Source of the DNA: Haematobia irritans
Lineage: Eukaryota > Arthropoda > Insecta > Diptera > Muscidae
Direction: 5' to 3'
Length of the DNA: 64,000 nucleotides
NCBI RefSeq assembly: GCF_050003625.1
Contig: NC_134398.1
Location: 71,167,635-71,231,634 of the forward strand
The notes beneath the pieces are model-generated. The model was given only the letters and a program-made list of their open reading frames with translations. It was not told where the DNA came from and made no database searches. Below, in pieces: positions 24,301 to 36,300 of the stretch. Both the position numbers and the translations under genes were made by a program. Each line of letters starts with the position of its first letter. The stretch's first letter is position 1.

Positions 24301-27300
24301 TCACTAAAGCCAATTTAACTTTATTTTAGTTCATCGAATTATTATGTTTGGAAAAAGTTTTCTTCACTCTTAATAATTTTTTGCGTACGTTAGTTAAATT
24401 AACTAAACATTGGGAAAAAATTATACACAAATTAAGCATAAAGTTTTACTAAATTCATATTTCTCACAAAGTAGTTCATTATTTCTTTAAATTTGTAAAT
24501 TTTACTAAAAATGCGTCCATCATGAACTTCGTATGTTACTTTAGACATTCTTGCAATTTGCAACTCCAATTTTTCCTTCAAACTACAAAAGTTTCTTCAA
24601 CAAGTGAAAACAATTATTTATGTCTAATAATTTTTATTGAATTTGTCGAAAAATATTTATTTATTTTTGTGATATCGGCGTGATGCCAGCGTTTGTAATA
24701 CTGTTTAGTTAAAATTTTTAAAAATTTTCAAAATTTTCTAAAATTAACCCAAAGTTTTGTTCCTGGTGGGTTCACTGTTTTTTCAGTGTACGCATGCTGT
24801 TTGTCATATGGCACCGTCTTGTTGAAACCACATGTCATGCAAATCAAGCTCTTGTATTTTTGGGGGAAACTTGGATATCATCGCAAGCTCGCCATTCACA
24901 GTTCCGTTACGATTCAAATCATGTTTGAAGAAGTAAAATTCAATGATGCCCAAATTCTGCCGACCCAAATTCTGATTTTTTCTAGATGCATTGGTACCAT
25001 TTGCAATGCTTCTGGCTAATTTTCCCCCTAAAAGCGAAAGTTCTGCTTATTTGCTTATCCATTGAACCACAAATGAGCGCCGTCGCTGAAAACAATTTTT
25101 CGAATATCCTTCCTAGAGTCTATTGACCTAAAAGTTCTGCGTTGCGATAGGTTGTTGGGCTTCAATTCTTGCACCAGCTGTATTTTGAAAGATTTCACAT
25201 CTAAATCCTTTTTCAAAATTCCCCACGTTGTTGCGAACGGCGACAAATCAATGATTGATAGGTTAGGTATAGTAGCTGCCCGATATTTTAGACTCACTGT
25301 TGATCACTAACATACACAACAAAAAATAATTTTTTTCTGTTTCAATAACGAAAGTAATTGATCTAATTAATGTTTTAATTGAAATGTCTTCAGTCACAGA
25401 AATGATAGTAACAAATGAAAAATTAATTGAAAGTCAATTAAAAAATTAATTGATACTATTAAGTTTTGTTATTGACTTTTGTTTCAATTAAAAAATAAAT
25501 CAATTAAATTTTTAATTGAATATGTTTTAAAACTCAATTAAGATGTTAATTGGAAAACTTTTCGTGAAATTGTTTTCTGTGTATTCAGTCATTGTAGTAC
25601 CACAGGTGGTAATATTCTCTCTTATCAATTAGTGCTGCCCGATTCTATGTTATGTTAAGATCACTGACCCCTTTCTTATATCCGTGTCCGAACGGCGTTT
25701 CACATTAGATCCTCTCTGAAATATCAACAGCATTATTAAGACGGAATAACTACCGTTGGTCGGGACTGGAATTGTATGCAAGGCGGGCGTGTAGCCACCG
25801 CAGTGCAATGGCTAGCACAACGGTGGCTTCATTTCCAACCAATAGCTCATAGAAAAACAGTAGATATTGGCATATTCGTAGACTGCGAACTACGCAGGCT
25901 AAGAACCAATGCCACTAAAATCAAAAATCGAATTGAAGATTCAGATTCAGCACTGTGTACCTGGCCCAATTCCAATTTGTCTTTAGAGATATAAAGTCCA
26001 GCCCCTATCATCTATATCACTCCCTCCACTACAATAGTGGCAACGCGGTATTTTATTTGAGAATTTTTGCCACTAAGAACTCTATTAAACTTGTTTGCGG
26101 ATTAATTTTAGATGGTCCAGATTTTCTTGATATCTTCGCAACCACTGCAGATCTCGTATCGGTCATTCGTTGTCTAAGAGCCTTCTCAGGCAGTAAGAGC
26201 AAGAGGTTTACCAACAGAGTTTAGTTCCCCAAGATTCGAAAACGGTGTCACACTTAAGTGTAGACAAATAAATTTGTTGAGTACTTATTAGAAAACTAGC
26301 CGGTCAGATATGAATTATGAAGCCAAAGTATTGGCACACAGTGTTACTGTGTCGCAGACGAAGAACATATAGAGATGCTAAAAAGTTACACTCTGAGCTA
26401 ATACAGTGTACCTTCTTATTAACTGTCAGCTCCATGTTTATGTGGAGATCAGTATTTTCTCTATACGAGTAGTTAATTAAGTACGTCGAAGTAATACTAC
26501 CCGGTTTGTTTTTACACTAATCATCAACAGTTTGTGAATAGACATGTATTTTCCGGGATCCCGATATGGGTCAGCCAACAGACATCTGAGCAGGATGTAT
26601 GTTATAAATGCATGGTAGTATCGGTAGCTAAATAGGATCACAAACTAAATAAATAACTAAAGTCATAAATCATTTCTTTCGCAAAAGTATCCACACATTT
26701 CATGTGTATAATAAGAGCGCATTTTGTATTAATCGATCTATTCATTATCAATCCAACCTAACACAAAGCCATACGAACTGTTTATCTAATTCCAGATAAA
26801 CCTAATCGTTTCATTGTTTTCATTTCAGCTTCAATCAATAACAACAGCACACTACAGCTGAAACGTAAAAACTCCTGTCCGGCGATTCGTATGTCACGTG
26901 GTAGCACAACTAATTCCGATTCGCAAGATTTGTCTATTTTTAGGAACACCTCATACCGCAGTTATCCGAAAGTAAATAGTCCAGTCGAAAAGAAACGTTT
27001 CACTTTTGGACAATCCGATATCATGTAAGTAAAGTTATATGGATGTATACACACACACAACAATATTTTTTATATTTTACAAATTGATTATTTCTAAAAC
27101 TGGTTGACGACTTTTATAGGAAGTGAAAATAATTGCAGAAGATACACTTCTTTGAATTCCGAAATAGGTCCGTATATACACCAGCAAAGATGCTCAATTG
27201 TCTGTAGTCTAAGTATTGTGGTATTTATTCCCAAAGCCAAAGAAACGGATAGTTGAAGTATTGATAACTTTAAGACACAATCTTCTTTTATCTTTATTAT

Positions 27301-30300
27301 TTTCGAGAAAACAACATTTTGGCGACAAAAAATTGCATGTTCATCGTCCAAAAATAAAATTTTTCTCTTAAAACACGTTTGGGACGATCAAATTCCTTGT
27401 AGATAATCCCAACAAAAACTCTTATTACCCGGTAATCTTGTAGGTAAGCCTATTTAAAAATTAATAACCACTTATTAATTGGCATCGCTCCGAATTACAT
27501 TTATATACGCATGTCCTAGGAGCAAAGTACTTCTCCCCAGGCATACTTTCGGCCATGAAATAAGTAGTGTTTTTAAAGCATATAATCACCTAATATGTAA
27601 TCACTTATTCGTAGATACACCAGAGCTTGCAAAATAGCCCCTTATTCAGGCAACCCCAAATCTCGAAAACATTGATTTCTATCGCCGATTACAATGGATC
27701 AAAATGTAGCGAGTAATGCTGTAATAGGAGCACTACTTGAATAGAAACGAATATTGTATAAATAAACAAAAAATCTAATAAATCATCTAAATAAGATTAC
27801 ATGCAAATTAATTTCACACTTAAAATAGAAATAAATGTAGGTTGTTTAAGAGAGTTGGATTCGTGAATTACGTTATAATATATCCAATAGCCAATTCACA
27901 TTAGTTTCTAAATCTACTAAAAGTGGATTTTAAGCTCCTTTTTTATAAGGCAAATGGCATTTGAAATCTAGTTTAAGTGCATTTTAGAAGTGTAATGTGA
28001 ATGAGGTATTAGAAAGCATTTATTTAAAACATAATATGATATTTAAAACACAATTACTATGAATTATTTGTGATAAAAATTTCTTAACGGAAAAATAATC
28101 AGCATTAACGTTACATTACATATTCTTTTTGATTTTTTAAGTAAATGCTCAATTATGTGAATAATTATACCTAATGGTACCATCATTTATTCTATTTTAT
28201 TAAGTCATTAACAGCCAACTGCCTAAAAATTTGAAAATAACAAATCAAAAATTACCGAGAAGTATTTATTTTTGTCATTACAAGTTAGTCATTATAACTC
28301 ACCGCAATGTAATGCAACGTGTAATGACAGCTATACTCCTGGTAATGCCAATTGTAATGAGATGTGGTTACCTAGTTTTTGCTGGGATATAATATTTTCG
28401 AATGAAACACTTCATACAGCGTAGTATTACCTTTAGATTTTATTAATTAACGATGGTAGTGGGAAGGAATGTAAATGTATAAGCTCAGATATTGTATAAC
28501 ATAGATTTTCAGAAACTACAACTCACGGATTTTATTTTGATACAAACAACACAAAATTCTTCATTGAAATGCTATTGTAAATTTAAGAAATAAATTACAC
28601 GATTGGCTGCAGTAATTTTTGTATCCCTTATTCTTACCATTGCCACGCTTTTAACAATTCATCATAAGAGCTATTGTTCAATTGAAGAATCAAAAATACA
28701 ACGGTCATTCACATTCTTGACAATTCATTGAGATGTAAGAGCGAAGCCGCTGGAAGAATAAACGGCGATGCCCGCACAAAATTGTGATGAAGGCAGTAAA
28801 CACACCCCACAGGATTTGTTGATGGTATCGATGATGAAAAGTCATAACAATAGAATTGCGCATGCCTGAGAGAAAACTACGAAATTTCATTCTCCCTTAT
28901 ACCTATTGTCTCTCTCGCTCTCTTCATCCAAAAGGTTTGGCTCTCATCTGCTTACATACATTTTGTTTTCATCCGGCAAAAATGCAGTCAGAATGCCTCC
29001 AAGAGGGTTGTAATCTACTCCAGAGCATGCAGCATTCGTCCATAAGTAAGACAACCGTTTCCTACGAGGGTTGTTTATACAATACCGAAGAAAGTATATT
29101 TGAAGTGCTAATTTCAATACTACGTTCTCGTCTTATTAAAATTCGAAAATCGCACAAAAGAGATTTCGTTTATAATGTTTATGACGTTTCAACATTTTTA
29201 CTCTTTTCTTTAGTAGAGAGTAATTCGGAACAGTTCGAACTTTTTTAATCGATTTCAATATGAATTGTTATTAAATAATCACAAATGTTTCTTATTCATG
29301 ATTATTCATTTGAGATTTAATTTAAAAGAGTCTGTCTGAAATAGAGTATTACTAGATTCGAAAGCGGTGGATTATCCCACCTCAGTAATGCTGGTGACAT
29401 TTCTGAAGGTTTCAAAGCTTCTCTAAGTGGTTTCACTGTAATGTGGAACGCCGTTCGGTCTCGGCTATAAAAAGGAGGTTCTTTGTCGTTGAGCTTAACA
29501 TGGAATCGGGCACCACTCAGTGATGAGAGAGAAGTCCACCACTAGTGTTGGGCATTATAGTTCAGTGTAGTGATCGCTCACTTCAGCTCTTTTCCGATCA
29601 ACGAACTAGTTCGGTCAGTTAGTTCATTTTCGGTTATTGACCGGTTCATTTCAACTTACTTTGTTGCTTTCTTCCAGTTCAACATAAATGAAACACATTA
29701 GCCTTGCGTTGATTTATTCATCCCAAAAACCACATGCGAAAAGAATCCCGGACAGCTTATGTGCAAAAAAGATCGATATGAGCGTAAAGGCAGAAAATTG
29801 TCCAATTATTACGAAAGCGAAAATAACTGAGTGAACAAACTGATAAAATGTGCTTAGTTAGCTAAACTGACATGGTGAACGGAAAAGAACAATAGATGTG
29901 AACTAGTTCAGCTCGCTCATTTCAGTGAACCGTTCAATTGAACTAGTTCGTTCGCAAACTACCCAACTCTATCCACTGCTGTGGTATCACAATGAATAGT
30001 CTAAGTGAGTCTGATACATCGGGCTGTCACCTCTTTCCTCTGTTGGTTACGCTACACTTGTAGTTTGTCAATGCATGGTTTTAAGCTTAAATCAAAACAA
30101 TAACAAACAAAACGAAAAATTTATTTGTTTGATTAAAAACAAAACGAAAATATTTATTTCATAAAAAACAAAAAGTTAAAATACACATTTTTCAGATTCA
30201 ATCAAAAAAAATTGATCGAATCAATCTATTTAATTGAAATGTCTTCAATCACGAAAATGATCACAGTTTTAATTGAGAATCAAAAAAATACTTAACTAAA

Positions 30301-33300
30301 AATTAACATTATTGATTTCATTAGCAAATATCAATTAATTTTTTAATTGATTCCATTAAATTTTTAATTGATGTTGATTGCAAAATTCAATTAATTTCTG
30401 AATTAAAAACGAAACTATTATTAAACGCTATACTATATTTCAATCACTTTCTATAACTATTTTGAATCCTTTTTAATTTAATTTAAATATTTATATAAAT
30501 TAATTTTTTTAATTGAAAATTTAAAAAAATTTCAATCATTGACTTAATTGGATTAATGTTTCTAGTTTGATTAAAAAAATTAAAAGTACCAATTAAATTT
30601 TTAATTGAAAAATTTATCGCCTTCAATCAACGTTTTAATTGGGAATATTTTGGTGATATATTTTCTGTGTTCGATAACAAAAGCATAACGAATAAAAATA
30701 ATTTTAAGGCGAAAATCATTTTTATACAAAATAATTTTTCAAATATATAGTTACTAATACAGTAAATATATAGTTTCTAATGCATTTGGGTGGATTTTTC
30801 AATTTTTTGGAGATTAAAGTCCTTTTCGCCCTAGGACGCATATTTAAGGAGATATGGCCAAAACAAATTGTTCATATAAAAATTTTAAATTTTTTAGAAT
30901 TTGGGCGGATTTTAATTTTTTTTGGGGGGTGGTCACGAATTAAAGTCCTTTTCGCTCTATGACGCTTAGTTTAGGAGATATGGGCAAAACAAGTTTTTCA
31001 TATAAAAATTTCAACTTTTTTAGAATTTGGGCGGATTTTAATTTTTTTTTGGGGTGGTCACGAATTAAAGTCCTTTTCGCTCTATGACGCTTAGTTTAGG
31101 AGATATGGGCAAAACAAGTTTTTCATATAAAAATTTTAAAATTTTTAGGATTTGGGTGGATGTTTCATTTTTTTGGGGGTGGTCACGAATTAAAGTCCTT
31201 TTCGCTCTAGGACGCATATTTAAGGAGATATGGCCAAAACAATAACAAAAAAACTATATATTGGTTAGGGTATAATAACATTGATCTGCAAAAATGTGCC
31301 TTCAAGACAGATTTTAGACCCCATAAAAAATGTACAGATCGGCTCACAATCACCTCCTGAGTCGACCTAGCCGTTGGTGTCCGTCCGTCTGTCATTGTAT
31401 TTGTTGTATGCAGGATTCCGTTCGCAATTGATAAATGGATGAATACTACCTTCATTATGCATTATTTGTACTTTTATGTATTTCGTATTTCTTATTTATT
31501 TTCCATTACAGCATTTTCTTTACTGTCATCTCAAATTTACACAAGAAGATCGGTCAAGTCAAATACAGTCCACTAAAGAAAATAAACTCCGCTGTCATCC
31601 TTTCGAAAGGTTTATGTTGGGGTTTAGAGACAAGTTCACAATTATTAAATTTGTAAAAAATCGGATAAAATTTAAATATAGCCCGGGTTGCCGAAATTTG
31701 GATATATATATAATATCCTTATTTATTATCCGATCTTACTCAAATCTCATATATCTAATTTTTAAACGGAGCTAAATAATAACCTAATTTTTCGCTTTCA
31801 TAATTTTTGATTTATTTTAGTTACATGAGCTGAAAAAGGGGGAAAATACACAATGCACTGAAAAAACAATGAACCCACCAGGAAGAAAACTTTTGATTAA
31901 TTTTAGAAAATTTTGAATATTTTTAGAAATTTTTAACTAAACAGTATTACAAGCGCTGGCATCGCGCCGATTTCACAAAAATAAGTAAATATTTTTCGAC
32001 AAATTCAAGAAAATTTATTAGGCATAAACAATTTTTTTCACCTTTTAAAGAAGATTTTGTAGTTTGAAGGAAAAAATTGGAGTTCAAATTTGCAAGAATG
32101 TCTTTAGTGACATACGAAGTTCACAATGGACGCTTTTGTAGTAAAATTTACAAATTTGAAGAAATAATGAACTATTTTATGACAAATACGAATTTAGTAA
32201 ATCTCTATCCTTAACTTGTGTATAATTTTTTTCCGTCTTTTAGTTCATTTAACTAACGTACGCAAAAAATTATTAGAGCAAATGAAACTTTCACCAAATA
32301 TAATAAGTTCATGAACTAAAATATAGTTAAATTGGCTTTAGTGAAATAGTGAGTTCACTTTTTTTTGAGTGTGAAACTCAAATAGTTGAAAATGTTGTAT
32401 GGCATTTTGACAAATTCTAACTCCATTTTTTTCTTCAAAATCCAAAATTTTCCTTAACTAGTAAAAATATAAAATATGTCTTACAAACTTTCTTGAATTT
32501 CTCCAAAAATATTTACTTATCTATATCATATCGGCGATTGTAATATACACTCAAAAAAGTGATTCCTCTATTTCACTAAAGCCAATTTAACTTTATTGTA
32601 GTTCATGGAATTATTATGTTTGGAGAAAGTCTAATATTATGCACAAATATGTTAAAGCATAAAAATTTACTAAATTCGTACTTCTCACAAAATAGTTCAT
32701 TATTTATTTAAATTTGTAAATTTTATTACAAATGAACTTCGAATGGCACTAATGACATGTTTGCAATTTTAAACTCCTATTTTTTCTTTAAACTACAAAA
32801 TTTTCTTTAACAAGCGAAAAAAAATTAATTATGTCTAATAAATTTTCTTGAATTTATCGAAAAATATTTACTTATTTTTTGATATCGACGTGATGTAAAA
32901 TTTTCTATTATATAATCTAAATTTTCTAAGATTGACCAAGATTTTCCTTTCTGGTACGTTCACTTTTTATTGAGAGTATTGAAGATTTTCAACTTTGGTA
33001 AATCGAGAAAAATCTTTTAAAGCAAGTTTGTAGAAATACTTTTATTAAAATTATGTTTTCAAAGAAATTAGCCCTTAGCATGGTGTACATTTTATGTTTC
33101 TCTGTCTAATAAACTAACACATCGACACAATTTTCTACATCTACCCTCGTAGATTTTTCAATATTTATGCCTTTGTTATTGGGGAGTGTATCCAGTTGAT
33201 GTTGAAAGCGGTTAGTTAGAAAACCAAAATAAAATATCTACTACCAGCCTTTGTGTCTCTTTGGCACAGGCAAAAAACTCAGATTGAAAATGCACGTCCA

Positions 33301-36300
33301 GGAGTATACAAGTCCTGAGCGTGTATCATCGGTGTATGTGCGAGTGATTGTGCAGAAAGGACCTTACCACCATCGAATAGGATAAAAGAGTAACAATAGA
33401 TGAAACGACATTTGAAGTGGAAGAGAACCGGAGAAACATAAAAGAAACAGAAATTTTCTTGGGCTGGGCCGGGCGTGAAAAATTATTAATAACTTAAAAG
33501 AAATAAAAAATTATTGTAATAATAATGAATCTACATTGAAAATAGTAAGTTTCGAAAAGCTCCAATGGAAATTAAGAAATTTGTATTGTTAAGCCTGAGA
33601 AGAACACAAATTGAAAATTGTGAACCCTTACAAGGGCAGTGAACTGAATATGTGAACCATTTCTATTGAGAAAATAAAATAAATTGTGAAAATTTTAGCC
33701 CCAAAAAGAGTTTTTTAAATCATATTTAAAAGAAAAATTGCATTTCAAGTGAACTTAATATCAAACAAAAAAATAGAGTTATATGTATATATTCATTTGT
33801 GGAAAAAATTTTTTATTTACAGTTTTTCCGAGTTTTTCATATTTACAATTGTTACCTTTGACTTTGTTTCTTTGGTTTTATTCATCATAGCTATGAGGAA
33901 CTAAAACCCCGTTGTGAAGACACCACAAACCAAGGTGAATCGGACAAGAATAACTCATCAGTAAAGGATTCAGCAGAAACTGATATGGAGAACGAATCCT
34001 CGGGCTGTGGTGGGTCATTTAGCCAACCATCATCACTGATAGGTGCCATCACAACTCAAACCAATGAACAGCAAGAAGTGTTGGCCCTTAAGAAAGCCCT
34101 TGAATGGGAACTAAGTTTGGATTCACGTGATCTACGCTCACATGCCTGGTACCATGGTCCATTGCCACGGCAACGTGCCGAAGAAATTGTTCAACGTGAG
34201 GGAGATTTTCTGATAAGAGATTGTACCTCACAACCGGATAACTATGTTCTTACGTGCCGTACTAAAACATCTGTGCTTCACTTCGTTATCAACAAGGTGA
34301 GTGTGTTTCTTTAATATTCCTACCCATTATGTTTACTGCCCAATTAAATAGAGAAAGTTTAGAAAGGGGTAGGTGGGTAATTACGATAAAAAAAGGCATA
34401 TGTACGAATACTAAAGTGGGTCGTTTTGAAATTATAAAGCATTAGTTGTAATATACATGGTACTTTTTGTCAAATGTCAACTGTGTGGAGTAATCAAAAC
34501 CGGTGGACCGATAGAACGGGAATTTTCAAGACCTCAAAGAAAGGGTTACGGTGTTTGTATTGTATATTCCAGCAAAAAACCTGCTGAATTTTCAGCAGTT
34601 TTGTAAGTGAAGCCAAAATCAATCAGCGCTTACCTCTGCGAGGAATTCACTGAATGTGCTTCTTTGTTTTGTATGAATTGCAGCGCTTTCAGAAGCAGTA
34701 AATTTACATGCAAATCATTGCACATTTAGTGCGCTTAAGAATGCACGTAATAATTTTGAATATTGGAACCATAATAGTAAAGTGCTGCCAGTTAGCGGTA
34801 AAATACTGCCTTTAAAAATTATGAAATGAACAACACACTTTTTTAACATTCTTCTTTTTTATAATAATACACTCAAAAAAAGTGAACCCTCTATTATACT
34901 AAAACCGATTTAATTCTATTTTATTTCATTATTGAACTTCGTATGGCCCTAAGGACATTTTTGTAATTTTGAACTCCAATTTTTTCCTTCAAACTTCAAA
35001 ATTTATAAGTGAAAAATAATATATTTTTTTCAACTTTTCTTGAATTAGTCGAAAATTATTTACTTATTTTTGTGAAAAACAAGTAATATCCTTCAACCAC
35101 AATAACTGATTCACTACTCAGCAAAAAAATTTGGAAGTTCTTCCAAAAGCACAACTTTAAAAGCACTTCCAGATGATGCACTCCCAGCGATGTTCTTTAT
35201 TTTAACTACCCAGGAAGTTCTTTTAATTCAATTTTTATATCTTGGCTTTTTCATACTTTTAATGGGTAATTTTAGCTTTTTTGTTTCAAATAGGTTAAAA
35301 ACAGAGTAAGAATTCATAAAATGGTACAAATCATTTAAATTTTTTCGAAAAAATGCTAATTCCAATCTGAAAAAATTGTGAATTTTTGAAAATATTTGAG
35401 GTCAAACGTTTCCGACAAGCGTTAGAATCCATTAAAAATTATAAAAAATTATAAAAATTATTTATTTGACAAAATATCTCAGAATATTTTAATTTACACC
35501 AAAACATTGAATTCAGATCACACCTAAAGAAGTGATGCAAATTCAGTGCAACGGCTGTTGAAATGGAGAACTTCCGTCCTATGACAAGCCCATGTTAAAT
35601 TCATCGTTTCTGCGTCAATTTTGCACCACTTCCGGATCCAAAAAGAACATTTTCATTACTTTTTTGGCGACGCTTTTTTTACCATTTTATGAATTCTTAC
35701 TCCGTTTTTAACGTATTTAAAACAAAAAAAGTTAAAATTGCCCATTAAAAGTATGAAAAAAACAAGTTATAAAAAATTGAATTAAAAGAACTTCCTGGGT
35801 AGTTAAAATAAAGAACATCATTGGGAGTGCATCTTCTGGAAGTGCTTTTAAAGTTGTGCCTTTGGAAGAACTTCCAAACTTTTTTGCTGGGCAGGTTTAA
35901 TATATCACACTGAAAAAACAGTTAACTCACCAGGAAGAAAACTTTTGATTACTTTTAGAAAATTTTGAATATTTTTAGAATTTTTTTACTATTACAAGCG
36001 CTGGCATCACGCCGATATCACAAAAATAATAAATATTTTTCGACAAAGGGCTTGTTCATGTTTTGATTATACAAACAAACAAAAAGTAGTTTTATTTGTT
36101 AAAGAAATGAGTACACCAAATTAGCAATTGTTTTTCACCATAGTAAATTGATATCTCACCATAGTAAAAAGTTTTGGTTTCGAACGGGCCCAAATTCTAG
36201 TAAATTTATTAGACATAAATAATTTCTTTCAATTTTTAAAGAAAGACTTTTTAAAGACTGCTGTGAAATTAAATAAATTTTTTCCTTTTCAAATATAAAA

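Noticed and set aside
28856..29248. 130-codon ORF as a protein gene
   Set aside because: No domain, no initiation context, and it does not fit the phase chain of the host gene. Kept only as a possible regulatory island.
30786..31242. CRISPR-like array
   Set aside because: The unit is 125 bp with no spacer/repeat division, and the window is eukaryotic; it is a simple tandem repeat.
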